A stretch of 38,736 nucleotides of DNA from Candidatus Avimonas caecicola (GCA_904419875.1 CAJFTG010000012.1:1-38736), one strand, 5' to 3'. Numbered from the stretch's first letter, positions 7,716 through 17,280 are shown. A program made the numbers and translations. The notes: generated by a model not told the origin, from the letters alone.

Positions 7716-8609
7716 GTGGATGCAGAGCGGAATATTCGCTTTCACTTCGACAACGTGTACAATTCGGAACCGGTCGATTACGGCTCTGTGAATCTGGTGC
7801 AGATCGGCGATCTGAGCTGTGCCGGCGGATATTTCCAGGAGGACCACAAGCAATGGTGTTATGAGATTTCCTATATTGTTTCCGGACAGGGCCGCTTTGG
7901 CGGCTGCAGCCGGGTCATTGACGTTAAAAAGGGAGACATCTTTATTAACGCCATTGAAGATGTCCACAGCGTTTATTCGGATGTGTACGATCCCCTGCGC
8001 TTTTTCTACCTTGGCTTCACCTTCAACGAATACCGGCCGGAATCCAGGGAATTTCGGGTGGTACGCCATTTTTTCGACACCTGCACCATGCCCCGCACAA
8101 AGGACCGGTACAATCTGTACACGGCCTTTATCAGCGCCTTTAATGAATTTGTAGCCGGGCTGCCACTGCGCCATATTCTGATCCGTTCCCATCTGGAACA
8201 GATCATCATTATGACTTACCGCAACTTCGCAACCAACCAAACGTCGCGCTACATGCAGCGCGACACGAACCGCACGGAAAACCTTGTTTACAGCACCATC
8301 AATTACATCGACAACAACATTTTAAATATCAAAAACCTGCAAGAGGTCGGCGAGGCGCTGGGCTACAGCTACTCCTATTTATCCCAGCTGTTTTCCAAAT
8401 CCGTGGGAAAGCCCCTGAAAGACTATTTTTTCTCCAAACGGTTTGAACTGGCGGCGGAGCTTCTGGAAAAATATAACGTCACTACCGTGGCACAGCAGCT
8501 CGGATACGATACGGTGTATTCTTTCAGCCGCGCCTTCAAGCGGCATTTCGGCGTAGCGCCGAGCGGTTATAAGAAAAAGAAGGACCCGAAACAGGAGGGA
8601 AACCCATGA
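7716..8609 (+). CDS. AraC-family transcriptional regulator of the glycan cluster
   Basis: A 297-residue regulator. The N-terminal half (about 10-160) looks like the cupin sensor of AraC proteins (SYIVSGQGRF..GDIFINAIEDVHSV). The C-terminal 100 residues carry two helix-turn-helix motifs: VGEALGYSYSYLSQLFSKSVG, and VAQQLGYDTVYSFSRAFKRHFG with the terminal PSGYKK. I chose the GTG at 7716 because GGAGGG lies 6 bases upstream; a TTG at 7695 has no ribosome site. The stop overlaps the start of the next gene in ATGA, so regulator and solute-binding protein are translationally coupled. It probably activates the cluster in response to an imported sugar; the ligand is unknown. Confidence 0.92.
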   Translation: MDAERNIRFHFDNVYNSEPVDYGSVNLVQIGDLSCAGGYFQEDHKQWCYEISYIVSGQGRFGGCSRVIDVKKGDIFINAIEDVHSVYSDVYDPLRFFYLGFTFNEYRPESREFRVVRHFFDTCTMPRTKDRYNLYTAFISAFNEFVAGLPLRHILIRSHLEQIIIMTYRNFATNQTSRYMQRDTNRTENLVYSTINYIDNNILNIKNLQEVGEALGYSYSYLSQLFSKSVGKPLKDYFFSKRFELAAELLEKYNVTTVAQQLGYDTVYSFSRAFKRHFGVAPSGYKKKKDPKQEGNP

Positions 8610-11485
8610 GACGATGGTTTGCGGCGGCACTCGCCGGCGTGGTCTGTCTGTCCTCCGCCCCCGCAGCTGTCTGCGCGCGGGCGGAGGGCCTGGACGAACC
8701 GGAAGAGGTTGGCGGCGGAGAAGGATACGCCGCCTATCTGGAGCGGTATGCCGACGCCGAACGGCCAGGTGAAGCCATCATCATCCCGGCGGCGGATTTT
8801 ACGGAAACGGAAGGGGAGGCCGAGCTGCACGAAGGGCCGCCGGAGGGACCGGCGGCCGCCGTCTACACGGACGACGAAGGCTACATCGAGTGGCAGATCA
8901 GCGTCCCGCGAGCCGGGCTGTACGCCCTGAAGCTTCGGTACATACAAATCCCGGGCCGCAGCGCTTCCATCGAACGGGCAGTTTCGGTCAACGGCGCCCT
9001 TCCCTATGAAGAGGCGGGAAAGGTCGTGCTCAAGCGGCTGTGGAGGGATGCGGAGCCCGGCATCCGCCAGGATGCCTCCGGTAATGATCTCCGCCCCATA
9101 CAGGAGGAATATCCTGTCTGGCAGGAAACGTTCCTGTACGACGACATGGGCTATTTTCCTGACCCACTGCTCTTTTATTTTCAGGCGGGAACCAACACCA
9201 TCCGCCTCACGGCGGTGAGGGAGCCGCTGGGACTGGCCGAGCTGTGCCTCTGCCAGCCGGCCGAGGCGCCGGACTATGCGGATTACCGCGCCCGGTTCGG
9301 CGTTTCCTCATCGGATTCCCTCCCCCTGATCACCGTACAGGGAGAGGACATGTTCTGCAAGTCCGATCCGGTTCTTGGTCCCACCGGCGATCGGTCGTCC
9401 CCCTCTACCCAGCCCTACAGCGTTTCCAAAATCCGGCTGAACACCGTCGGAGGGTCGGGAAGCTGGAATACGGCCGGACAGTTTATTGCGTGGCGGTTTT
9501 CCGTGGAGGAAGAGGGGGATTACGCCATCTCCATCAAATGCCGCCAGAACATCTCCCGCGATCTGTTCAGCAGCCGGCGCGTGTATCTGGACGGGGAAAT
9601 CCCTTTCCGAGAACTGAGCAGCGTGAAGTTTACGTATTCCTCGCGGTGGGAAATGGTGACGCTGGGGCAGGAGGGTGTTCCCTACCTGTTTCATCTGACC
9701 CCCGGCATCCATGAATTGCGGCTGCAGGCCGTCCTTGGCGATATGGGTCCGATCTTAAGTGAAGCGGAGGACTGCCTCTACCAGCTCAACGCGCTTTACC
9801 GGGATATCATGATGGTGACGGGGGCCGTGCCGGATTACAACCGGGAATACGGCCTGGAAACTCTGATCCCCGGCGCCATCGAGGGGCTCGGCACGCAGGC
9901 GCAGCGGGTCCGGCAGATCATTGACCGGCTGCTCGCCTATACCGGAGAGCGGGGGACGGGAACCGCCCTGCTGGACACGCTGTACAGGCAGCTTGTACAT
10001 ATGTCGGAATACCCGGAGGATATCCCCCGGCTTTTGGAAAACTACAAAAGTAACCTGGGAGCGATGGGCACTTGGCTGCTGGAAGCCCGTCAGCAGCCGC
10101 TGGAGATCGATTATTTCTGTATCGCCTCCCCCGGAGAACCGCTTCCCCGGGCCCAGGCGGGATTCGGCGCTCAGTTCCTGCACGAGGTCCGCACCTTTTT
10201 CGCCTCGTTTGCGGAGGATTACAACAGCCTCACCGGCACGGACGGCGGCGTGCCCTATATAAATGAAGAACCGGTGCGCATCTGGGTCACCAGCGGGCGG
10301 GACCAGGGGCAGATCATCAAACGGCTGCTGGACGATACCTTTTCCGCCTCTTCCCGCATCCGCACCAAGCTGGAGCTGGTGCAAAGCGGCGTTCTTCTCT
10401 CCGCCACCGTGGCGGGGACGGGACCGGACGTGGCACTTTCGGTGGGCGGAACGGAACCGGTCAATTATGCGATCCGGCATGCGGTCTGCGACCTTTCCGC
10501 CTTTTCGGATTTTGAGGAGACGGCCTCGCGCTTTCATCCCGAGGCGATGGTTCCCTACCGCTACGACGGCGGCGTTTACGCGCTGCCGGAAACCCAGACC
10601 TTCCCCATGCTGTTCTACCGGGAAGACCTTTTGAAGGAGCTTGAGCTCAAGGTTCCGGAAACCTGGGAGGATGTTGTCGCGATGGTGCCGGTACTGGCAA
10701 AAAGCGGCATGAGTTTTGCCCTTCCGGTTTCTTCCGCCACCGCCTCCGGAGCCGGTGTCGGCTCCTATTATGCGCTTTTGCTGCAAAGCGGCGGAAAGGT
10801 ATACCTGCCCGACGGCACCGCCAGCGCCCTGGATTCGGATACGGCCGTCGCCGCCTTCCGGAAGTGGACGAATTTCTATCGGAATTACGGCTTTCCCCTG
10901 TCCTATGATTTTATAAACCGCTTCCGGACCGGTGAAACGCCGGTTGGCGTAGCGGACTTTACCACCTATAATACCCTGCTCGTGTCCGCTCCGGAAATCC
11001 GGGGGCTGTGGGGCTTCACCCAGGTGCCCGGCACGGTGCGGGACAACGGCGCCGTGGACCATTCCGTAGCCGGAGGCGGTACGGCGTGCATGATCCTCGC
11101 CGCCTCCCACCAGCCGGAAAACGCCTGGGAATTCCTGAAATGGTGGACCGATGCCGAAACACAGGAGCGTTTCTCCTCCGAGCTGGAGAGCCTGCTGGGT
11201 GCCTCCGCCCGGTATCCGACGGCCAATCTGGAGGCCTTCTCCTCGCTGCCGTGGACGGCGGACGAATACCGGCAGATTCAGCTCCAGCGCAGCGCGGCAA
11301 AAGGGATTGAAGAGATCCCCGGCAGCTATTTCACACCCCGGCATTTGGACAACGCCTTCCGTAAGGTGGTTTATGATGCGGCCGACCCCAAGGATACCCT
11401 GCTGGATTACGTATATACCATCAATCGGGAAATTCTCGCCAAACGGGAGGAATACGGCCTGACCGGCGGCGAAAAGGGGGAATAA
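8606..11485 (+). CDS. Large multidomain extracellular solute-binding protein (family 1 type, 959 aa)
   Basis: A solute-binding protein about twice the usual length. A signal peptide (about 1-26, ending in ARA) is followed by two regions that look like beta-sandwich binding modules (about 55-220 and 240-400, with patterns like DDEGYIEWQISVPRAGLYALKLRY and EEEGDYAISIKCR). Next comes a helical stretch (about 410-515), then a family-1 solute-binding domain (about 550-950). The latter includes YALPETQTFPMLFYREDLLKE and AWEFLKWWTDAETQERF. There is no lipobox, so it is either released or held by other means. The start overlaps the AraC stop (ATGA), and a permease pair follows 7 bases later. Related long proteins accompany DUF5696 genes in Paenibacillus-like bacteria, from memory. 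Confidence 0.85.
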   Translation: MRRWFAAALAGVVCLSSAPAAVCARAEGLDEPEEVGGGEGYAAYLERYADAERPGEAIIIPAADFTETEGEAELHEGPPEGPAAAVYTDDEGYIEWQISVPRAGLYALKLRYIQIPGRSASIERAVSVNGALPYEEAGKVVLKRLWRDAEPGIRQDASGNDLRPIQEEYPVWQETFLYDDMGYFPDPLLFYFQAGTNTIRLTAVREPLGLAELCLCQPAEAPDYADYRARFGVSSSDSLPLITVQGEDMFCKSDPVLGPTGDRSSPSTQPYSVSKIRLNTVGGSGSWNTAGQFIAWRFSVEEEGDYAISIKCRQNISRDLFSSRRVYLDGEIPFRELSSVKFTYSSRWEMVTLGQEGVPYLFHLTPGIHELRLQAVLGDMGPILSEAEDCLYQLNALYRDIMMVTGAVPDYNREYGLETLIPGAIEGLGTQAQRVRQIIDRLLAYTGERGTGTALLDTLYRQLVHMSEYPEDIPRLLENYKSNLGAMGTWLLEARQQPLEIDYFCIASPGEPLPRAQAGFGAQFLHEVRTFFASFAEDYNSLTGTDGGVPYINEEPVRIWVTSGRDQGQIIKRLLDDTFSASSRIRTKLELVQSGVLLSATVAGTGPDVALSVGGTEPVNYAIRHAVCDLSAFSDFEETASRFHPEAMVPYRYDGGVYALPETQTFPMLFYREDLLKELELKVPETWEDVVAMVPVLAKSGMSFALPVSSATASGAGVGSYYALLLQSGGKVYLPDGTASALDSDTAVAAFRKWTNFYRNYGFPLSYDFINRFRTGETPVGVADFTTYNTLLVSAPEIRGLWGFTQVPGTVRDNGAVDHSVAGGGTACMILAASHQPENAWEFLKWWTDAETQERFSSELESLLGASARYPTANLEAFSSLPWTADEYRQIQLQRSAAKGIEEIPGSYFTPRHLDNAFRKVVYDAADPKDTLLDYVYTINREILAKREEYGLTGGEKGE

Positions 11486-11492
11486 ACGAGGC

Positions 11493-12449
11493 ATGGGCAA
11501 AGCAGTCCGTACCGGGGGAGGCGTACCCCCAAGCCCCGCGGCAGGCAGGATAAGAAAAAATCACAGGAGCGGAACCGTACGCGGCAACCTCGACGCCTAT
11601 CTGTTCATCTCCCCTTTTTTCCTGATTTTTTTCCTGTTTACGGTGGCGCCGGTGGTTATGTCCGTCTGTCTGAGCTTCACCTATTACAACATCCTTGAAG
11701 CGCCGGCGTTCGTCGGATGGAAGAATTACGTCTCCCTTCTGCTAAACGACGATCTCTTTATGACCGCACTGAAAAACACCCTGTTCATGGCGTTGATTAC
11801 CGGGCCGGCGGGTTACCTGGCCTCCCTGCTTTTCGCCTGGTTTATCAACGAGCTGCCCTCCAAGCTGCGCGCGCTGCTGGTGGCCGTTTTCTATGCGCCG
11901 TCTATTTCCGGGAACGTATACATGATCTGGTCCATGATGTTCAACGGAGACAGCTACGGCTATATCAACAGCATCCTGCTCAAAACCGGTCTGATCAAAG
12001 TGCCCGTGCAGTGGCTGACCGACCCGGCGTATATGATGCCGGTCGTCATCCTTGTCGTGCTGTGGACCAGCCTGGGGGCCGGGTTCCTCTCCTTTGTCGC
12101 GGGGTTTCAGACAGTGGATCGCACCCTGTATGAAACCGGCTATGTGGAGGGGATCAAAAACCGTTGGCAGGAGCTGTGGTTCATCACCCTGCCCTATATC
12201 CGCCCTCAGATGATGTTCGGCGCCGTCATGTCGATTACCGCCTCCTTTTCCATCGGGGACGTGACGACCGCCCTGTGCGGGTTTCCCAGCACGGATTATG
12301 CCGTACATACCGTCCTCAATCATATGAACGACTACGGCAACGTCCGTTTTGAAATGGGCTATGCATGCGCCATCGCTACGGTGCTGTTCGGGATGACGGT
12401 GGGCATCAACAAGCTGATTCAGAGGATTCTGTCAAAGGTGGGAAGCTAA
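11493..12449 (+). CDS. Sugar ABC transporter permease (MalF/UgpA type), pair A
   Basis: A 318-residue inner-membrane permease of the carbohydrate CUT1 type. After a basic cytoplasmic N-terminus of about 35 residues come six hydrophobic segments, beginning with LFISPFFLIFFLFTVAPVVM. The cytoplasmic EAA loop, ETGYVEGIKNRWQELWFITLP, is present and would dock an ABC ATPase. No ATPase gene is in the window, so a shared MsmK-type ATPase is likely. It follows the 959-residue binding protein by 7 bases and ends directly against its partner permease. Confidence 0.93.
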   Translation: MGKAVRTGGGVPPSPAAGRIRKNHRSGTVRGNLDAYLFISPFFLIFFLFTVAPVVMSVCLSFTYYNILEAPAFVGWKNYVSLLLNDDLFMTALKNTLFMALITGPAGYLASLLFAWFINELPSKLRALLVAVFYAPSISGNVYMIWSMMFNGDSYGYINSILLKTGLIKVPVQWLTDPAYMMPVVILVVLWTSLGAGFLSFVAGFQTVDRTLYETGYVEGIKNRWQELWFITLPYIRPQMMFGAVMSITASFSIGDVTTALCGFPSTDYAVHTVLNHMNDYGNVRFEMGYACAIATVLFGMTVGINKLIQRILSKVGS

Positions 12450-13325
12450 ATGACCAAACGAAGGCTTCGACATTCTCGGACAATTCTGCGGCCCGCCCGT
12501 TCCGCCGCGGGGGACGCCGCCACCGCCGGTCTCCTTCTGGGCTTCGGTGCTTTCATGATCCTGCCTCTGCTCTACGCGGTATGCAGCGCCTTTAAACCGC
12601 TGGATGAACTCTTTCTATTCCCTCCCCGATTTTTCGTCAGCCGTCCGACCCTGGATAATTTTTCCGATCTTTTCCTGCTGATGGAACAGTCGTGGGTCCC
12701 CTTCAGCCGATATATCTTCAACACTGTCTTCATCACCGTCACGGCCACGGCTGGAAACGTTCTGATCTCTTCCATGGCCGCCTATATGCTGGAAAAGCGG
12801 CGGTTCCCCGGTTCCCGGTTTCTGTTCGAGATGGTGGTCACGGCACTGATGTTTTCCACCTTGGTAACCGCCATCCCCAATTACGTAATTATCAGCAAGC
12901 TGCACTGGCTGGACAGCTATCTTGCCCTGATTATCCCGGCATTCGCCACCCCGATGGGCCTGTATTTGATGAAGCAGTTCATGAATATTGTTCATGATTC
13001 GCTTATTGAGTCAGCCAAGCTGGACGGCGCCTCGGAATGGATCATTTTCTGGCGGATCGTCATGCCGATCGTGCGCCCCGCCTGGCTGACGCTGATTATT
13101 TTCAGCTTTCAGGGGATGTGGGGGCAAACGGGCGGCAGCTTTATTTACAGCGAGGAGCTGAAGACCCTTCCCTACGCGCTGAATCAGGTCATGGCGGGAG
13201 GGGTCGCCCGCGCCGGCGTCGGCAGCGCCGTGGCCCTGCTGATGATGCTGGCCCCCATCGCGGTTTTTGTCATCACGCAGAGCAGCATTATCCAGACTAT
13301 GGCGACCTCCGGCATTAAGGAATAA
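12450..13325 (+). CDS. Sugar ABC transporter permease (MalG/UgpE type), pair A
   Basis: The 291-residue partner of the preceding permease. Six membrane segments and the EAA loop, ESAKLDGASEWIIFWRIVMP, identify the MalG-like subunit. The ATG abuts the TAA of the upstream gene with no spacer, and GGTGGGAAG inside the upstream coding end provides the ribosome site. This implies coupled translation and a 1:1 heterodimer. Substrate specificity cannot be read from the permease alone. Confidence 0.93.
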   Translation: MTKRRLRHSRTILRPARSAAGDAATAGLLLGFGAFMILPLLYAVCSAFKPLDELFLFPPRFFVSRPTLDNFSDLFLLMEQSWVPFSRYIFNTVFITVTATAGNVLISSMAAYMLEKRRFPGSRFLFEMVVTALMFSTLVTAIPNYVIISKLHWLDSYLALIIPAFATPMGLYLMKQFMNIVHDSLIESAKLDGASEWIIFWRIVMPIVRPAWLTLIIFSFQGMWGQTGGSFIYSEELKTLPYALNQVMAGGVARAGVGSAVALLMMLAPIAVFVITQSSIIQTMATSGIKE

Positions 13326-13404
13326 AAAGGGGAGCGGGAGGGGCAAAGAAGGTGAGAAAACGGGAAGCAACCGGCAAACCGACCATGGGAAAGGAGAAAA
13401 CATT

Positions 13405-14808
13405 GTGAAACGAACGGCAAACATACTGTGCGCCGGTGCCCTGCTGGCAGGTCTTCTGGCGGGATGCGCGGCGCAGGAACCGGAAACCTCCCAGGAAGGG
13501 ACGGCACCGCCCGCCTTTTCGGAAAAGGTGGACTTTCAGGGGGAAACCATCGTCTTTGCCTATCCGTGGACAATCGAGCCCTATGAAGCCACCCCCTCCG
13601 GAGAACAGCGGCGCAAGCAGGTGGAACAGATCGAAAAAGCGTTCAATGTAAAAATTGAAAACAAGACCGTGAGCGGAAGTTTTTATAACGACCAGATGAC
13701 CACCACCATCCTCGCCGGCAAGCCGATGGGCCATTTCCTGATCGCCTACGGCGAATTCACGGCGGACTATTACAAGGCGGGCGTGTTTGCCGACCTGACG
13801 CAGGCCATGCAGGCCACCGGCATCGACTTTTCCGACGGGTCGATCTACAACCAGCTGGTGCGGAAATATACCCAGCTCAACGGGAAACAGGTCGGCTTTT
13901 ACAACGAACTGCCCAACTGCCTGATGTGGTATTACAATAAACGGATGCTCAGCGAAATCGGTGTGGATATGGAACAGCTCGTCGAAGACAAGGAATGGAC
14001 CTTCGACAAGCTGCGGGAACTGGGCAAAAAGTTGACCAAGGACCCGACCGGCTCGGGGGAACCCAGCGTGTACGGTATCGGCGCGATGCAGGCGCTGACC
14101 CTCGTCCAGTCTCTGACGCTGGCCAATAACGGGGAGATCTCCGGCGTGGACCCCGGCACCCTGCAGCCGGAAATGATGTGGCAGAACGCCAACACGCTGG
14201 AAGCGATGAATTTTGTATACGGGCTCTGCGTCACCGACAAAGTCTGCCGGCCTAATCTCGCCGGAGAATCGTGGACGCAGGGGGCGAAGGATTTCGCCGA
14301 CGGCAAATACGCCTTCATGTGCAGCACGCTGGATTATGCCGGCATGCTGCAGAAAATACCGATGCAGGACGACTTCGGCATTGTTCCCGCTCCGATTGGG
14401 CCGCAGGCGGACGATTATATCCACGCGGTCAACGGGATTTCCTATCACTTCATCCCCGTTACCTATCAGGACCGGGTGCCGGAACTGCTGATCTTGTACG
14501 ACGCGCTTTCCCAGCCCCCGGAAGGCTACGACGCCGAAAGCATGTGGAGGGATAATACGGAACCGCAGGTGCGGGATGAAGCCAGCCTGGCGGTGCTTGA
14601 GAACATGCGGTACGGCGACCGCTCACGGCTGGAACCTTTTACCTTCTGGGGCGTGCAGTGGACCGAACCTTCCTACGCCATGCTCATGGAATGGGTCTGT
14701 CAGGATCAGATTACGCCGAACCTGGTCGCGGAGCAGTACGACCAGATGATCCAGGCACTTCTCGACGACAAATGGGGTTCCATCCGCCTGACCGGGCTGG
14801 CCTCCTGA
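13405..14808 (+). CDS. Extracellular solute-binding lipoprotein (family 1), sugar ABC transporter
   Basis: A 467-residue binding lipoprotein. The lipobox LLAGC gives Cys21 as the anchor. The mature part has the two-lobe family-1 pattern (NCLMWYYNKRMLSEIG..WTFDKLRELGKKL; DFADGKYAFMCSTLDYAG). I chose the GTG at 13405 because AAAGGAGA lies 7 bases upstream; the frame is open further up but crosses the previous gene's end. It lies between two permease pairs, so its partner could be pair A (upstream) or pair B at 24259-26119, which has no binding protein next to it. Confidence 0.92.
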   Translation: MKRTANILCAGALLAGLLAGCAAQEPETSQEGTAPPAFSEKVDFQGETIVFAYPWTIEPYEATPSGEQRRKQVEQIEKAFNVKIENKTVSGSFYNDQMTTTILAGKPMGHFLIAYGEFTADYYKAGVFADLTQAMQATGIDFSDGSIYNQLVRKYTQLNGKQVGFYNELPNCLMWYYNKRMLSEIGVDMEQLVEDKEWTFDKLRELGKKLTKDPTGSGEPSVYGIGAMQALTLVQSLTLANNGEISGVDPGTLQPEMMWQNANTLEAMNFVYGLCVTDKVCRPNLAGESWTQGAKDFADGKYAFMCSTLDYAGMLQKIPMQDDFGIVPAPIGPQADDYIHAVNGISYHFIPVTYQDRVPELLILYDALSQPPEGYDAESMWRDNTEPQVRDEASLAVLENMRYGDRSRLEPFTFWGVQWTEPSYAMLMEWVCQDQITPNLVAEQYDQMIQALLDDKWGSIRLTGLAS

Positions 14809-14841
14809 ATCCCCGATTAATGACTGCGAGGTGACAATGTC

Positions 14842-15747
14842 ATGAAGAGACAAAAAAGAGCCGTGCTGCCGTTCCTGGCAGCGGCGTTGATGCTTCTAGC
14901 ACTGCCGGCAGCGGCGGCAGACAAGGTGCTGGATACTTTTGAGGAATACGAAACCGACCTGGATCTCTCCATCTATTGGAGCGCCTATATCGATCAGTGG
15001 AACGAGGGGAGGGTATCCCTCGGCGCAGGAGAAGGCGAGGGTGGCGGCAAGGGCGTGGTCTTCCACTACGATTTCCGCAACAAGGGCGCCGGCATCCTCC
15101 GGGGCGCCTACGAGGACATGTCCACCACCGGAGACGGCATCAGCTTTTGGGCCAGGTCGGATACCGCGCTGGTGGTAGACCTGGACCTGGCTTACGACAA
15201 CAACGCTTACCATTATTCCAAAAAGCTTGCCTTCGGCCCGGAAGGAAAGGTCTATACGATTCCGTTTGCCGACCTGTCCCTGACCTACGGCGTGGGGGAA
15301 AATAACCCGCAGTATCTTTCCCACATCATGTTCACCGTTAAGCGGGACGACAATGCCGCGGCCCCGCAGCAGGGTTCTTTTGTCGTTGACAACGTTAAAT
15401 ACGTGAATGTGCAGGAGCCGACCACGACGGCGCCTACAACCTCCGTCCCGCCGCCGGCTACCGAACCCCCGACTCCGGATACCGAGCCCCCTGCGCCCGC
15501 CACGGAGCCTTCCGCTGAGGAGACGACGGCGCCCATCGGCGGGGAGAGCACACAGGGAAGCGGCGGAACGCTCCCCTCCGATGGCTCCACGACCCCTGCT
15601 GCCGGCTCGACGGAGCCATCGGCGCCGGCCGGCACAGGCAACGGCTGGGTGCTGCCCGTCGTGATTACCGCCGTGGCGGTCGTTCTGGCAGGCGGCGGTA
15701 CGGGCGTGTATTTCTATATCCGCCGGAAAAAGGCCGGCAAGCCATAA
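14842..15747 (+). CDS. Surface protein: CBM11-like beta-sandwich domain, Pro/Thr linker, C-terminal membrane anchor
   Basis: A 301-residue exported protein. The signal peptide ends near residue 25 (PAAAA). One beta-sandwich domain (about 28-190) begins VLDTFEEYETD and ends FVVDNVKYVNV, a layout typical of CBM11/CIA30-type galactose-binding folds. A Pro/Thr/Glu/Ser-rich linker (about 193-265) then spans the cell wall. A membrane helix (about 269-292) with a RRKK tail anchors it; no sortase motif precedes the helix. It probably displays a glycan-binding module. AGGTGA precedes the ATG. The carbohydrate-binding role is inferred from fold and context. Confidence 0.75.
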   Translation: MKRQKRAVLPFLAAALMLLALPAAAADKVLDTFEEYETDLDLSIYWSAYIDQWNEGRVSLGAGEGEGGGKGVVFHYDFRNKGAGILRGAYEDMSTTGDGISFWARSDTALVVDLDLAYDNNAYHYSKKLAFGPEGKVYTIPFADLSLTYGVGENNPQYLSHIMFTVKRDDNAAAPQQGSFVVDNVKYVNVQEPTTTAPTTSVPPPATEPPTPDTEPPAPATEPSAEETTAPIGGESTQGSGGTLPSDGSTTPAAGSTEPSAPAGTGNGWVLPVVITAVAVVLAGGGTGVYFYIRRKKAGKP

Positions 15748-15816
15748 CCGGGTTTTCAACGGCTTTTTCGGGGCACGGAAAGCCGGATAAATCAGCAGAA
15801 AGAGGAGGAACTATCC

Positions 15817-17235
15817 ATGAAAAAGAGCCTATCTATCGCGTTGTCCCTCTGCCTTTTCGGCAGCCTTGCCGCCGGCGCCCTGCCGTCTGCGGCGCAGGGA
15901 ACGGAAGAAACCACCCGCGAAATTGTGCTGGAAAGCTTTGAAGGCTACGCCGACACGGCGGCCATGACCGCCGTGTGGAAAGAGCTTTACGCCTTCGATA
16001 CCGACGGCGTCACCCCTTCCATGACGGCCACCCTGAACACGGACGAAACGAAAGCCAACAGCGGACAATCTATGAAAATGCATTACAATTCCTGGATAGT
16101 CGGCGATAAAGCGGTGGAAGCGGAAATCGGCAGCCTGCCGGATTCGGACGCCTGGGCGGATGCACGGAGCCTGAAAGCCTGGTTCTCGTCGGAATATGAC
16201 GTGGAGTACGACGTATTCCTGATTTTCCGGGACAATCAATATCAGATGAAGACCAAAGGAGGGCGGGGGCTGAAATCCGCCGCCAATACCCCCGGCTTCT
16301 CCGAGACGGAGCTGAAGGCGGATAACTTTGAACTGGGGTATCACGAACCCTCCCTTTCGGCGGATGAGATGCCCTTTGATCTGTCTCTGGTCACCGGCAT
16401 TAAGATTGCAGTATCCTCCGAGCTGGCCTGGAGCGATCACTATATCGACGACCTCATCCTTGTCTGCGCCGGCTCAGGGGAAGAACAGGGCCCCGGCGGC
16501 GAAGGAGGAGGAGAAGGAGGAGAAGAAGGAGAGGAAGGCGGCCAGCCCCCGTCTTACCCCGTCTCGGATTGGAAGGTTCTGGAACAGCTGGATTGCTTCG
16601 ATGCGGACAAGGAAGTTCCCCATTACTGGGTAAACAACAGCTATGGCGATAACCTGACAGGGAGCAGCCTGGCGCTGAACAGCGACGCCTCCTTTGCCGA
16701 CGCGGGCCGGTCCCTGAAAATCACCTTTGATATGAAGCTGGAAAACAACGTCCTTATCACCCGTGAGGTATCCGCCGGCGTAGACCGACAGGCGAAAGCG
16801 TTTCGCTTCTGGGCCAAGGGCACACGGGAAAAAACGCAGGTCAAGATTGATTTCTGCGTCAACCAGAACGGCACGGCTTACACGGCGGAAAAGTGCCTCA
16901 CCATCAGCAGCGAAGGCCGTTTCTACGAGATTCCCTTCGATTCCCTGGTCTACGTCAGCGGGGACAAGCAGGTCGCCTTCTCGCCGGACATCCTTTCCCG
17001 GATCAATTTCGAAGTAAGGGAACCGGCCGGGACAAAAGGCGAACTGTATTTTGACTCCCTGGGAGTGGTGGGGGAAAAAACAGACGGAACCGGTGGGGCA
17101 CAACAACCCGACAAGCCCGCCGCCCCCAGCGGCTCGCCGGATACGGGAGTGAGCACCGCCTTCATTCCGGCCCTGGTGCTGGCATGCGGTTCCGCAGTCG
17201 TACTGGCCGGCGCAAAAAAGCGCCGTAAATCATAA
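15817..17235 (+). CDS. Cell-wall protein with two CBM11-like domains and SPDTG sortase signal
   Basis: A 472-residue exported protein: a signal peptide (about 1-27), one beta-sandwich domain (about 35-220), a Gly/Glu-rich linker (about 223-245), and a second domain (about 250-425, ending GELYFDSLGVVGE). The C-terminus has SPDTG at 440-444, a hydrophobic helix and the tail KKRRKS, the layout of a sortase substrate. SPxTG-type motifs are known for the clostridial class B sortase of C. difficile, so covalent wall attachment is plausible; no sortase is in the window. The domains match the single domain of the preceding gene in style. GAGGAGG precedes the ATG. Confidence 0.78.
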   Translation: MKKSLSIALSLCLFGSLAAGALPSAAQGTEETTREIVLESFEGYADTAAMTAVWKELYAFDTDGVTPSMTATLNTDETKANSGQSMKMHYNSWIVGDKAVEAEIGSLPDSDAWADARSLKAWFSSEYDVEYDVFLIFRDNQYQMKTKGGRGLKSAANTPGFSETELKADNFELGYHEPSLSADEMPFDLSLVTGIKIAVSSELAWSDHYIDDLILVCAGSGEEQGPGGEGGGEGGEEGEEGGQPPSYPVSDWKVLEQLDCFDADKEVPHYWVNNSYGDNLTGSSLALNSDASFADAGRSLKITFDMKLENNVLITREVSAGVDRQAKAFRFWAKGTREKTQVKIDFCVNQNGTAYTAEKCLTISSEGRFYEIPFDSLVYVSGDKQVAFSPDILSRINFEVREPAGTKGELYFDSLGVVGEKTDGTGGAQQPDKPAAPSGSPDTGVSTAFIPALVLACGSAVVLAGAKKRRKS

Positions 17236-17256
17236 ACCATCCATCGAAAAAAGCGG

Positions 17257-17280
17257 CCGGGGCGGGTTTTCCCGCCCCGG
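17257..17280 (+). terminator. Intra-operon GC hairpin, possible attenuator or processing site
   Basis: CCGGGGCGGG (17257-17266), a TTTT loop and CCCGCCCCGG (17271-17280) form a perfect 10-bp stem. Only TT follows, so termination would be partial. It sits between the sortase-anchored protein and the TTG-started beta-helix gene and could lower expression of the downstream half. Confidence 0.5.

Noticed and set aside
9755-11500. Long antisense open frame opposite the 959-residue binding protein
   Set aside because: It is a shadow of a GC-rich gene. The sense frame has clear binding-protein motifs, and the antisense product is low-complexity without a start signal.
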